In this document: piece after piece, positions 10,724 through 24,400 of the stretch
How the letters are laid out: every line of letters begins with the position of its first letter
How positions within the stretch are numbered: the first letter of the stretch is position 1
Assembly: GCF_000004075.3 (NCBI RefSeq)
Contig: NC_026660.2
Span: 5,084,001 to 5,148,000, forward strand
Source of the DNA: Cucumis sativus
Taxonomy: Eukaryota; Streptophyta; Magnoliopsida; Cucurbitales; Cucurbitaceae
DNA: 64,000 nt
Direction of reading: 5' to 3'
Translations under genes and position numbers: made by a program
Notes under the pieces: generated by a model
Seen by the model: only the letters and a program-made list of their open reading frames with translations
Database searches by the model: none
Told to the model about the DNA's origin: nothing

Positions 10724-13687
10724 CTAACATATACTTAGAAACAATTAACTGCGATGATGCATATATGAAATTTACTTTTGAACCTAGTGTGTGCTTGGAT
10801 TTCATATTCGAAATACATGTAAATACAACCTTTGTTTGAATTGTTAGATTGAAACATGCATGGAAATGGAATTAGATTGTGTATTCATGAAAAAGAAAAA
10901 TGAAAAAGTAGCTAGTGATTTTTGTAGCATATAAGAAGTTAGAACAAAATTGTAGGGAAAAGGTCTGTATAATAGTTATGTATGGGACCAGAAGAGAAAT
11001 ATATTTTAGAATACACTGTTTTGTTTGTCAGAATCATAATATGATAAAAACATATATCTTTTTGGCTTTTAATCTAAACAAAACAAGGCGCCAACATCAA
11101 CAATCTCTCCAAAAGGAATCGACTATGCACATTAATATCATATTTTCTTCTCTCCCTATGTTTCTCTTTCAATATATATTCACCAATTGTTAAAGTATCA
11201 TTTGTATGTTTCTTAGTTCCATGCATGAAAAACTTGCATTAAACCAGTGCATGCATAAAAAAGAGTGTGAGCGAAAATATATGTCAAAGAATGGAATGAA
11301 TGGAAAGAAAAAGTGTAGATTAAATTGAAGTTTGAAGATGTAAAGGATTAGATAAGAGAGAGAGAGAGAGAGGAAAAAGAAAGGTTTGTAATGTCAATTT
11401 GGGCACGTTGGTTGTGGCAGATATATGTGATTGAATCAGAAGGGAAAAGCAAACACCCCCCCTGCCCCTGTGGGGCTCTACGGCCCTCACCTCTCCTCAT
11501 CTACTACCACATTAAATATTATTGATCCCATAATATACACCAATATTTTTAGAAAGCAAGAGTAGGGTATTTTTAATAATAATAATAATATATTTAGGGT
11601 AAAACCAATTGTAAAGAATATTAATAAATGTAAAATTTATAAATTGGTATGAATTTATTTATGGATATTAAAATTGGCAGTGGTATATACCTAAGTTGAC
11701 AAATGAAAATGAGATATAGCCGTGTTTCACTATGTTTGTTTGTTATTTATTTGAAATTGAAATGTGATTACCAAATGTAAACCATTTTTTTTGAAGGAGG
11801 GTGCAGATACTGACAATTCAACAACCAATTGAATTGAGAGAGTACAATAGTAATTAAGAAAAAGGGGTTGTGGGCTTGTGGCGGGTTATAAAGGGAAGCC
11901 ACGTGATTTAATGACATTGAAGGAATTCTTTTCTTTTTTTAAAAAAAAAATACATGGTGTACTAATTTGGTACTGAGTCTGAAGCATTTTTCTACTTCCA
12001 AATTATAATGGAGTGTAATAAAATCAAAATATGTTGGTGTTGGATGCATAATCGATCTCTTCTTTTTGTCCCATAAATTAATGAGACTAAAGTAAATGAA
12101 AGGTGGAGATTCCCAATATTTGATATACAATATAATAGGGAAGGAGAAGGGAGAAGGGAGAAGGAGAAGAAGGGGTTTGGAAGTGGAAATAATGAAAAGG
12201 AGGAAAAGGCCGAAGGGGAGGGGTTGAGTGGAAGCCTGCTTTCCCCGCATCTGATGTAAAATGTGTATGTAACCTTGTTTTATCCGAAAGGAAGAGAGAT
12301 GATATAGAGAGGAATGACATTGGAAGATGCTCTGAATAATATGCCCCACTTCCTTTTTCTTTTTTTCCCTTCTAAATCATCCAAATTCAATTCTATTCTT
12401 TTCTATCTTTTTCATTGGATATCCTACCCAGAATTATGTTCTCAAAATCATTTCTGATATATTCATTTTTTTAAAAGAAAAAATAACTTATTACATAAGA
12501 AAGTTAATTAATTACAAAATTTAGGACTAGCAGCTTAGCTAGCATAGACGATCAGATGCTTCCCAACATGCCTACTCATGTTCACATTGTTATTTATTAC
12601 TGAATCTTTCCGTTGAACTAGTGAGATATTTTTTTCTTAAATGAGAAAGCTTTGGGAGGTTGCATCCTTTACAATTATGGGTCTATTTAAAAAAAAAAAA
12701 AAAATGAAACTACAAAATACAAATATATAAAGAATTAATGAAAAAGGTAAAGCCTACCCATAAGTTCAAATATCCCCAAAAGAAACCTATTATTCCATGC
12801 GGCAATAATAATGTTGGGATGGGCCATCACGGTCCAATTTCAAAAGTTTGCAATTGTCAGGGACTAACTATGCTCAAATTATTTTCAACTAAATCAATTT
12901 TACAACCTTTCAAACTTTCATATATACAAATTTCTGTTATTTCATTTTTTCTTTTAATATATATATTATTCTTTCTGAACTCTTTCTATATGGTATTACA
13001 GTCAAAACTTCAAACTAGTTTTTACTATAAACACTGACTAGCTTTAAATGAAAATGAGTTAAAACATTACATTTTTATTTATCTGAGTGTAAAGTTTAAT
13101 ATGAAGCAAACATGAGACGTGATTCAATATGTACACATATATATTTGGCGACATTTGTGGTGTACCTCGAAATACCAAAAATGTCATAGAAAAAAAAAGG
13201 GGGGGCTGTCCATGCCAAATTTCGCAAGAAAAATGAGATAATGCCATGTTAGGTATGGTAGTGCCATAATATTCTGTATTGTTTGTGTATATCCTTCATT
13301 CAAGTACTCAAACACGAACACAACGTCATTCTGCTTCCCCCATCCCAATTAGGTGCTTCAAAATTTCATTTCCATGGATTTCAAGCTTCTTAAAGAAATT
13401 TGGTTTTATCATTTATTTAATTCCTATATATTTGAAATAAATTGTGTGTTTTCTGATTTGTATGCAGTTACAAATCTTAGAACATAAAAATAGATAGGAT
13501 AGAACTTTTAAGGAAATTCAGAATCTTAGCCTTATTTGAATAATTATAGTTTTAATAAAGCAGTGTACTATGAAAATTAAATAGTTGTTATGATAGAATA
13601 ATGTATATCGTTTTATCTTGCATATATTTGGGCACATGGAGAAACAGGGTGTTGTCATTTCATTGACAAAAGCTGTGAATGGGATTG

Positions 13688-13688
<1 letters not shown>

Positions 13689-13739
<51 letters not shown>

Positions 13740-13741
13740 TA
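13689..13741. repeat. (TTA)n microsatellite, about 50 bp
   Basis: About 17 uninterrupted TTA/ATT triplets in AGL6 upstream DNA. Confidence 0.95.
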
Positions 13742-15215
13742 TAGATTATTCTATACCAATTCACGCTTATTCTTATTTTTTTTCAAAAAGGAAAAAAAAA
13801 AAAAGGTTTTGATAATAATGATATATTTGCATTTGAAATTAAATAACAATACGTGTGTTTAAGTTAGTGGTATGGGGAAAGGAAATTAGGGCCCCTTAAG
13901 CCTCGTTCTCAAACGTTTCATTGTTCTTTATCTTTTTATGCTGACCTTAGCTTATTGCCTTTTGCACATGAAATCTACTCAGAAATTATTCTTTTAAAAA
14001 TTCCTTTATTTACCAACTTATATATGCAAATAATGGTAATATATCATGCCCTTCAAGATGTTTGACAATAAGTTGATTCATTATGTTTCCCATAAAAAAA
14101 AAAAAAAAACAATAACAGTTTTAAAACAAAATAGATTTAATTCCAACTAAGTATGCTAAACCCAAATTTAATAAATTACTTTCTAAAAAGGGAATTATCA
14201 AAAATAAAAAAATTGACAAAATATTTATCATTAAAAAGAAAAAGTAAGTGTAATTAATTTTCTGTAAATAGTTATTTTTTTCCATTTTTCAAAAACCCTT
14301 CTTAAAAAAATTGATGGAAGAGTGGAAAAATGTTTTGAGCTACCTTTTAATTAATAATAAATAATAAAAATATATGAAGAGCTTGAATCTGATAATAATA
14401 ATGACTGTTTCGAAATATATACATGTAATGATATATATACTTTTTAATTATTTGTGAATATTTTGAAACTTCATTTCTTCCTCTATTTTATTACTGTGCA
14501 TATAGCAGACACACCCTTTTCTAGCCTTCTCTAATTGTACACGTCTTTCCATAAATATTCATTTTCAGAGAAGCTTTATATTTATTTTTCTTTCGTCATT
14601 AATTTTTAGGCAAGAAATCATTAACAAGGATTCCTTAAAAAAGAAATAAACAAATAACAAAGGTTTTTATGGTCAATTACTCTTAAATAAATGACATTAA
14701 CAAAGTATATGTAGGAGGTTTCATACTTGGTTAATGGGAGCATAGTTCAACAGTACTAATTGAGTTGTACTATTTCTCTACAAGCAGTGAAAACAAATTT
14801 AATGAATTTCATATATTATTGTTACATGCATGTTTTATAGTTCAGTGAATGGAAAAGAGAAGTTTTTAAAGATATAGTTAGGGGGAGAAGTAATTAAAAG
14901 ATTAAAGTGCATGCATATATTGGGACATTATTATATTTAAAATAAAAAGGTTAAAATGGTAAGATTAACTAAAATTTAAAGCTGAAATTGAAAGTTAGAA
15001 TTTTGAGAAGCGAGGGGTTAAAAGAAAAGATGAATGAAAGAATAGAGAAGAGAAATAATAGATGAAAAGGGTAGTGAAGGGGGCGGGGGAATGGAGGGTT
15101 GTCATGATATAAGTGGAAGGGTGTGTGTGGGATAGAAAGGGGTAATGATCCAAATACCAAAATTTGATATACCAATACACACACTACAGTACACTTAGCT
15201 AATACTACTCTTTAC

Positions 15216-15223
<8 letters not shown>

Positions 15224-15281
<58 letters not shown>
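15224..15281. repeat. (TA)n microsatellite close to AGL6
   Basis: About 57 bp of alternating T and A, about 280 bp upstream of the AGL6-like ATG. It is likely to be length-polymorphic. Confidence 0.95.
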
Positions 15282-15287
<6 letters not shown>

Positions 15288-15361
15288 ATATATAATTAAA
15301 TTAATTAATAAATTTTCTCTCAACTGATCTAAATATAAAACAACAGATGAGGGAAGGAGGA

Positions 15362-15368
<7 letters not shown>

Positions 15369-15400
<32 letters not shown>
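15369..15400. repeat. (GA)16 tract just upstream of AGL6
   Basis: Thirty-two bases of GA repeat, about 165 bp before the ATG, in the probable 5' leader or core promoter. GA repeats can recruit BPC/GAGA-binding proteins in plants, which are known regulators of MADS genes; occupancy here is inference. Confidence 0.8.
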
Positions 15401-15403
<3 letters not shown>

Positions 15404-15562
15404 TAGGTCACCAAAATAAAAAGGAAGGGGATAATATATAATTTGGAGGTGTTGAAGAAGTGGGGAAGGTAAGGGGGTTTCCTTTCCTTTCCATTTTGTT
15501 GTAGAATATAATAAGAGATCTTCGTAAGTAATTTTGAAACATATATATTTTTGTAAAGAAAA

Positions 15563-18500
15563 ATGGGAAGAGGAAGAGTGGAACTGAAGAGAATAGAGAA
15601 CAAAATCAACCGCCAAGTTACATTCTCAAAGAGAAGAAACGGACTCCTAAAAAAAGCTTATGAACTCTCTGTTCTATGTGATGCCGAAGTTGCTTTGATC
15701 ATCTTCTCCACTCGAGGCAAGCTCTACGAATTCGGCAGTGCTGGGTATTCTCTTTTCGTTTACTTTTTTTTTTTTTTTTTCCTTCTTTTATTTTCACGCA
15801 ATATTTATTTATTTATTTATTTTTGTTTCATCAATTTGGATAAACACCCCCTCCTCCTGCCCTTCTCGCAGTTTTCATTTTTTGGGCAAAATTTGATCTG
15901 TCTTCGTCTTCTTCTTCTTCTTTCAGACCTGATCTGTGTATAAATATCAAAACTTTAGGGTTTTTAATTCGTTTCCTCTTGCTCATCCAAAGTACCCCCT
16001 CCCCCCTTTTTTGTCTCGTTTTCTTTTCACCCTTTAATCCTTTGGTAATTAATGAGATCTCCATTATTATTATATATATTTAACTGGGTTTTGGTTTGTG
16101 TGTGTGTGTTAGTACTTCCAAAACATTGGAGCGATACCAACGGTGTTGCTTCTCTCCTCAACACAATTTTGCTGAACGAGAAACCCAGGTTTTGCTTCTA
16201 ATTCCTTTCTTTTTTTAAAAAACAAACTTTTCACACCATGTCTATATGTATGTGTATATATATATATATTGCTTTGTTTCTAGATGTCTTTTCTTCAACT
16301 CAACATCTCTCTACCCTCTAATTTTTCTTTTTCGCCCTTTCTAATTTGCTTTCCTTTACCGGCCTCAAATTTCATTCTTCAAAAAAATCTCTCTCTCTCT
16401 CTCTCTCCCTCTTTCTCTCTCTCTCTCTCCCTCTTTTATTTTTAAATATTTTGCTAACAAGCATAATACGTTTTGAAATACTACTTTTTCATATATATAT
16501 AGATCCTAAAATGTTAATATAGTGTAAGTAGAAGATCAAATATATTTTAAAATTTAAACAAAGAAAACAGAAAACAAATCAAACCAACTAGGCTGGAATT
16601 AGGAATTTATAATACGTGTTTTTTTTATAAAAAAATATTTATTATCAATATATTTATCCTTTTGATTTTCTTAACTACGAAATTTATCTCGAAAACATTC
16701 TTTTAAAATAAAAAAAAATTTAACCAAAATACTAAAAACCTAGTTGTTAAAATATAACCTAGACTTCAAAATGCCGTTGAAATTTATATAGAAAATGAAT
16801 ACTTTTTTTAAAAAAAATATTGAACCCTAATGACTCAAATCACAACCCATTATGGAAGGGAAACCCTTAAAACACATTTATTTAGACCTTTTTTTTTTCT
16901 TCCAAATGTCTGACTACTTAGCGTGGTCAAGATTGCAAGTTTATTTCTATTGTACTTCAAAATTAAAATGTTTCAAATATATATATATATATATATATTT
17001 ATGAACTTAGAAAGTCAATCAAAATAGAAAATAGTTGAAGTACGGTTTAGTTAAGATTAGGAACGACATAACCCATAGCCCTATTCTTTCATACACAATA
17101 GACTATTAATGTTTGTAATTAGTAAGGTAGAAAGAAATATGGTGACATTGTATATGTGTATGTATGTCTGCTAAAATGGTGTTTAATTTAATCACACAAC
17201 AATTTATTATATAATTTGCAGAATTGGTTCCAGGAGATCTCAAAACTGAAAGCTAAATATGAATCTCTTTGTCGCACTCACAGGTTAAACAAATCTCTCT
17301 AAACTCTTCATATTTGTGTGTATAAGTTATTGATTAAAGTATATATGGATTATTATTTGAAGGCTGTAATATTAATATTAATAATAATAATAATAATATA
17401 AATTGTTTGAAGAAATATAGGCATTTGCTTGGGGAAGATCTAGGACCATTGAGTGTAAAGGAGCTCCAAAACCTTGAGAAGCAACTTGAAGCAGCCCTTT
17501 CTCAAGCTAGACAAAGGAAGGTACCTTTCTTTAACTCATTTTACTAAACTTCTCTCTCTTTCCCATTCTTTTTATTCTCTAATTTTCACTTCAAAACTAA
17601 CATCTTACTTTTTCCTTCATATATAAAACCATTTTCTTGGATTTTGCTTTTTCAGTATTTGTGCTTACTCTCACCGTTTCATATTTTCTATGTTGCCATT
17701 TTAATACTAAACCAATTTCCTTCTCATTATTTCACATTTCCTATGTTGCTACTTTTCTATGCTCTCCCTTTGTGCCTTCGTAGAGATGATGAGGGTATGC
17801 TCTTTCTTTGTGCCTTCGTAGAGATGATGAGGATGCTAACAAACTATACTTCATGTCAATTTCAAAAAAAAAAAAAAAGTTACTATACCAATCTCTAATA
17901 AAACACTGAAACTAGTTTTTTAATTTATAAAAAATTAGCTTTGGTTTTGAAACACTCTTAAAATATAATGTGTACCACAAACCATAGAAAGTAGAAACAA
18001 ATTGATGGGAGTGGTATTAATAAAAAAAAAAAAAAAAAAATCAAAAGATTATCAAGCAGAATTTTAATCTTAAAAGTTTTGAAGATTGATCAAAAGAACT
18101 TCTATAATTCTGTTTATCAATACAATTTCAAGTGTTTTTATCTTGATTTGTTTCAAATTTCAAATATTTGACATTAAGTCTCTTAAATTAGGAGGCCAAA
18201 AATCATATTAATCATCATTTTTCTTAATTATTTAACTGACAGTACTCGATGTATGTTTTTCGAAACCTAAGTAATCACTTACTAGACCTGTAGTTTTAAA
18301 TAAATAGTTGTGGAGGTAGACATATGCACATCAAATGATTGAACAAAAACTTGTCTCTTTTAGATTTCTTTTAGTTCATTCATTTTTATATATATAGAAT
18401 AAACTAACCAAAACCTAAATATGAATCTTGTGTGGACATTTCTTTCCAAATTTTGAAAAATAATAATAATAATAAATATCAATATTTAAGTTTTTTTTTT

Positions 18501-19515
18501 TAGTTTACTGGAATTTGAGTTATAATACTGTTATATGATCGCAGACCCAGATTATGATTGAACAGATGGAAAATCTGCGCAAAAAGGTAATGCAGATTTA
18601 ATATTAAAAACTTCACCTTTTGGCTTTTCTGCAACAAAACATTTAACCTACAACTTATCAAATTATCATCATTATTTTAGTAGATCACTTTATTAATTTG
18701 AAGATGGATGAGATTTGCTGTTCTTTGCATGTCGAACTATTTTTTTTTTCATTGTTAGCCTGATTTAAAATAAAAAAGATATTGAGTTACCCAACTTTAT
18801 GAAATACAACACGATGGAAACTATAACTTTTAAAAACAAAAACTATTCAAATCAATAATAAAACAAACGCCTTAAGACATTTTACACACTATGAACAAAG
18901 TAATAATACTTATTAGTTATTCGATATTTTTATGATAGGATAGAAATATTATTTCACTCTTATATTATATCATGTTGAATAATCCACCAACATGTGAAAT
19001 ATCAATATAAATATAAATGTTTTACATAGACTACATTTTATCATTAGTCACGTTATTCTTTTGTATACAAAGCTTACGCTAATTTGTTAATGTTAAATAT
19101 ACAAATTATTATGGAGTTCACAAGGAATTGTTTTGAGCTTGGTGGACACGAATGAAAATTACCGCAATTCTACATTCATTGAAGTTCTTAATTTAATAAT
19201 CTTTTGAAAGATCAGAGGAGAAATCGTAATTGAATTTTTTAAAAAGAAGAAATCAAACTCGAGGTGGGTGGTTGGGTTCATACGCCTCACATATTTTAAC
19301 TCAATATATCTATTATCAAAAGAAAATAGAATACTTGCATGTGTGTCTGGAAGTAACTCTACATTTATGTATTTCTTTTATAATAACAATGTTGTTATAA
19401 TGTGATAATGTAAATGACAGGAGCGTCAACTTGGGATCCTCAACAGGGAGCTTAAGCTCAAGGTCTTTACCCTATAAATATTTTTGTCCAGTTTGTTCTT
19501 CTTTTTTTGTTAATG

Positions 19516-19562
<47 letters not shown>

Positions 19563-20138
19563 TGTGTATGTATAAGATTAATTAATTAGCTTATATGTTT
19601 GTGGTTGGGATGATATAATATAGCTGGAAGCAGAGGGACAAAATGTTAGAGGGATAGAAAGTTTTTGGAGCTGTGGATCAGGCTCCGGGCATCCCAACAA
19701 CAACTTTCCATTGCATCATCCTTTACAACCTGACCCTATCGATTGCCAACACCAACCCCTTTTACAAATCGGGTATCTCTAAAATCCCTACTCCCTGTTT
19801 CTAGTTTTTTTTATAAAATACTCCCTAAAGTTCTTTTTTTGGCCGCCTAATGTGTCGTGTGTTTATCATAACTCCTAAGTTACTGTTACACAAATTCAAA
19901 TTTAATTATGACCCAAATATTGTTATTAGTAGTATTATTATTATTGCCTCCTAAACAACGATTTTGGATTATTTGATGTTTTGAGCAATCTACCTATGTG
20001 TCTGTCATAATTTATTTATTGATATTGATAATTTTGGACAAACACAGGTACCAGAATTATTTCTCAGAAGAGGGGCCATCTCATGTCCAAAAGACCATGA
20101 CATGTGAGACAAACTTCATACAAGGATGGGTTATTTGA
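15563..20138 (+). CDS. AGL6: AGL6-like MIKC MADS-box transcription factor
   Basis: Nuclear DNA-binding protein of the AGL6 subfamily, acting in floral organ and meristem identity in complexes with other MADS proteins. Eight exons: 15563-15744, 16113-16188, 17222-17283, 17421-17520, 18545-18586, 19421-19462, 19624-19772, 20048-20138. All have GT/AG borders and they sum to 744 nt, giving 247 aa. Residues 1-60 are the MADS domain ([20 protein letters not shown], then [20 protein letters not shown]). The I region ([15 protein letters not shown]) is coded by exon 2 and the K-box ([20 protein letters not shown]) by exons 3-6. The C-terminus ends [11 protein letters not shown], the AGL6-type terminal motif, which separates it from SEP and AP1 proteins. 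Exon sizes 182/76/62/100/42/42 are those of MIKC genes. It lies tail to tail with the SOC1-like gene, with 1.27 kb between the stop codons. Confidence 0.93.
19516..19559. repeat. (TA)n microsatellite in AGL6 intron 6
   Basis: About 44 bp of alternating TA between exons 6 and 7. Confidence 0.9.
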
Positions 20139-21411
20139 ATTTGCTTTTCATAAAACAAAATAAAATTTAAAAAAAAAACAAAAAAAAAAAAAACAAACAA
20201 ACATATATACAACTTTAATAACATAGTATTTTTCTTTTCCTTTTCTCATGAATGTTTGGACTACTATATCATTATTGTCTATATTTCCTCTGTTTTAAAA
20301 TATATTGGTGTTTGTTTTGGTAATGTGCTTTAATATATTAGCTCTTACCCCTAACAGCTTCCCACATATCATATTTATTACTTCAGCCATTCAATCCCAA
20401 TTCCCATTTCATTTGCTTTTTAATCCTTCAAATACCTTTATTTCCCCTTTTCTTCCTAATTATTCCCATTATTCATTTTACTGAGTTCATAGTTACATAC
20501 GTTACGTTGATCTCCATATTTTTATTAGTTTTACTATTTCTTTATGGCTATCTTTAAGTTTTATTTCGTTAATTTTGATTTTCGTATGTCCATTTTGTAG
20601 ATTATGAATCCTTTAAAAGTTAATTATCTAAAAACTATATGTGAACATGACTGCTGTGTGTTGATAAAGCAGAGATAATGGTTGGGGGGTAAAATTAGAT
20701 TATAACACTCTGCTTTTTACCATATTAATTAAAGGTGAAAATTTGGTGCTTAGGTTTTAGTCCCAACCACAACCAAGAGTTATGACCATGAACAAATTCC
20801 TTATGATTGATCTTTATATTGACGATAGAGCAGGATTCTTAATTTCGAATATACTACATGTGAACATTTACTGATAAATTTTTAATAAACAATGTAATTG
20901 TGATTAAAATAAAAAGTTTTCCTTAGTTTCCTTAATAAATTATTTTAACTGTAATACGCAAGTTTGTTGAAAAATGGTACACTCCAACAACATACATAAT
21001 ACATATATATAGATATAGATGATGTCCAAAAGTGTTATCATAGTAATGTTGAAAATGAAATATCATTAATTTGGAAAAATAGACATCTCTATAAAGATTC
21101 ATTCATTATTTCCAAAATCCTTTTTGAAGACCAATTGGCATTAGAGAGAGAGAGAGAGGAATGGACAATGAGAAATTATTTTTAACGTTCGCCAAAAACG
21201 GGAAGAAAAATGAAAAGACATTTTTTGAATATCATTCGCTCTGTTTGTGTGTGTAGATGGTGGGGGCATATTTAATTAATGGAGTAGAAATGGAACAGAG
21301 AAAAGGGAGTATTATTGATGATATATAAATATATTAGAGAATTGTAATTACTGATTAATTTGAAGGGTAGGTAAAAGGTAAGTAAAGTAAGGTTAAGATG
21401 GTTGAGTATAA
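20139..21411. other. Convergent intergenic region between AGL6-like and SOC1-like genes
   Basis: Holds the 3' ends of two genes that converge. Just after the AGL6 stop there is an A-rich tract (about 20155-20205). No coding sequence was found. A short GA repeat lies at 21145-21159. Confidence 0.6.
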
Positions 21412-24400
21412 TCAGTGAATGGAAAGAAATCTTCTGGGTGGCCCAATCAACAATTCAGTCTCCACCTCAGAACTTGGACTGCTACTTTCTGCGTAGTTTA
21501 ACATTTTCTCTCCTCCTTCATTATTTACTCCTCCATCTCCTCCCTCACTTTCCCACTGTCATATTTCAAATCATATTCACATTTCATTTTCCCAACTTCT
21601 ATACTACTTTTTAATGAATCAACAAATTTCTTTACCTTTTGAAGTAGCTTAGCATTTTCATCCTGCAACACTTTTTCCTGCATTGTATTTCAACCGTAAG
21701 CTTTATTACAAATAATGTTGCACCATCCACCATTAAAAAAAAAAAAAAACTTCAGAAAAAACTTCTTCCCCATAAAACTGAATCTTTTCACCTTTTGCTT
21801 TAGCTGTTTAATCTGTTCTTCAAACACTTCTATCTGAAAAAAAAATCAACTTGTGGTTTAGAGAGAGAGCAGTATTGAATGAATAGAGATATATCTACAG
21901 AAAGAGGACCGATTCAAAAACCTTTCTAGCTCTTATTTTGCAAACACTTTTCTCCAACTGATGTTCAAGTTGTTGAAGTTCATCAAGGGAGCAAGATCCC
22001 AGATCCTCTCCCAACATTTTCCTATAATTTATATTGTTATTATTATATCATTCAAATTAATGGATTTAACCAAGAAGTTCAATTATTAAACAAGAACAGA
22101 AACAAGTAAACCCCTTCCAACCGTTTTGAAACTTCGAGTTGCTCTATTTTCTTTATCAGGCTAGCTGCTTCTTCATGATTAAGATGCTCCAACTGCAAAC
22201 ATTATTCAATGTGGATCATATAGTGTAGTTACTTACCTTAGAAACTTCATTTTAACCTTTTTTTTTTTATTAAATTAAATTATAAACTTAAGCAGCAGAT
22301 TACATTCACACTCTCTTTAGAACCAAAAGAAAAAAAACACGTCACTCGAAAGTATCAAAACTAGGAACACCCAAATCTATACATTAAAAATCACTACATC
22401 TGACTTTCGTAGAAGAAATAATTTTGCAAAGTTTGAACTACACTTAATCCATGGAATCCAGCAAAATCAAGTTACCAAGAAAAAACACAAGCACATTTCC
22501 AAAGTACCCAAAGGTCCATTCAACTAAATCAAACGTCCAACACAATTGGAAAAAGTAACACCCACAACAACATTCATTCCCAGCCATAAACCTTACTCAA
22601 ACTCCTTCTTTTTGTTAGGTACGAAAAAGATTCATGATAAGGTTAATCCATCTCTAAAGGTAGGCCTTTTGGGTTAAAGAAAGACCAAGTCATGAGATTG
22701 AGAGTTACACAGTGGAAAAAGATCATGGATGGATACTATTTGCGGGGAGGCTTTGGTAGTCCTTTGTTCAAAAGAAGGATCTTTAGAGTGCGACCAAAGT
22801 CCCATTCGCTATGTAAGGAAAGGATTTATGATATATAACTGAGGACACGTAACTTTAATGGTATGAGGCTCTTTATTTGGAACAAAAAAACAAGGCCATA
22901 AGAGTTACGTCTAAAGTAGACACTAGAAAATATCATACCACTAAGGTAATGGTTAATGTTGGAGGGTTTGTTGTCCCTGATCTTGATACAAGCATTGTTA
23001 CGATGGTTATACGTTTTTAATTGAAAAAAAGATGGGATCGCCCAGAATAATGGAGATGAAAATGAAAGAAAAAAACCTGTACGATATTATTGACAAACGG
23101 AGGATCCAGGGCTTCTTTGGCTTTTGCACGCTTTCGGTAACGCTCTATAGTTGCCTGCATGCTGAAGCATAGAGCAGAAAATTAGGCTCTTTCTTTAGAA
23201 AGAATGGGAAACAAATTAAATGAGTTCATACAGAGATCAATATTCGTATTTCTTTGGTTATATTTTGTATGCTGAATAGCAAAACGATGGCCACCCCATG
23301 ATTTTTTAACAAGAATGTCTAAAACTGAATTTGTGTTTTGAAAGTTGAGTCTTTCTTCTTATCCACATCAGAGTCTTTCTTCTTATCCACATCAGAGTCT
23401 TTCTTCTTATCCACATCAGTGTCATACCGTTTTGAATAAGTTACAATAAAATTTAATTTATTTTATAGTTTTTTAACAAAATATTTCAATTTGTAACACT
23501 CCCATCATATATACTCAGGGAAGATCTAGAGGAAAACTCAAAAGTCACCATGCAAATGAAAATGGTAAGAGAGGCTAGAGCAAAACCTTCCAATTTAAGG
23601 AGATATAAGGGATATCATAATTACAAAATAGAGATGGCGATCTTTATCAATAATTTAACACAGTCCTCTTGAGGACTAGAAACTCTATTTGCAGCTGAAG
23701 TTTGAGTACAAGAGCAAATATTTGGAATATTTGCAGCTGCAAGGGTTTGAAAAACTTGGCCAAGGAAGCAGTGATTTTACACATAATTCTTGCAGGTGTA
23801 TGAATATGAAAGAATATTGATCAGTAAGAACTCATATCAACTGATGGGACAGGTAATGATTCTTCTCTTTGGCAAATCAATTAAAGTTTTGTGAGTTTAT
23901 GTAAGAGACGGGAGACTAAAATCTCTGACTCTCATCGACATCAAAAAGTTTGAGACGAAACTTCTATTCACACTTACAAACCTAGCAGTAGCAACCTAAA
24001 ACTATCCTTCTTTTTCTTATCTTTTTTTTTTGTTTTAAGAAGCAAGATAAATTTAGAGAGTGCCTCTTAAAACCTAAAATATGGACCTTATAGTGTATAC
24101 TAATTCTTTCTAAAGTAACACATTTAACACATTTCAAAACAGAAAAATATGTTGTAACACATTTCAAAACAAAAAGATACGTTGTACCAGTGATGAGATC
24201 TCCACTATTTATCTTTACAATGATATGATATTGTTTACTTTAGACATAACTCTAATCACTTTGCTTTTGGTACCACACAAAAGGCCTCGTACTAAAGGCA
24301 ATAATTGTCCTTTTACACTTACAATCACTTTCTAACTAACATGAAATTTTGTTTACACTTCTAATAGGTAAAATATTGGAAAAGGGTTTTCCTGCACTGA

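Larger units (their letters stand above)
8581..15562. other. Long non-coding upstream region of the AGL6-like gene
   Basis: No supportable gene in about 7 kb. It contains several microsatellites (listed separately), a small GC-rich patch at about 11455-11510, GA-rich runs at 11355-11372 and 12130-12180, and many T/A runs. Open frames here (for example 11939-12349 minus) are low-complexity pyrimidine translations. It probably contains the regulatory DNA of the MADS gene that starts at 15563, but no specific site can be named with confidence. Confidence 0.5.

Noticed and set aside
11939..12349. 136-codon minus frame in the AGL6 upstream region
   Set aside because: Low-complexity pyrimidine tract, no recognisable motif, no splice context.
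21402..21614. Plus-strand 70-codon frame
   Set aside because: Shadow of the last SOC1-like exon, which reads [13 protein letters not shown] on the minus strand.
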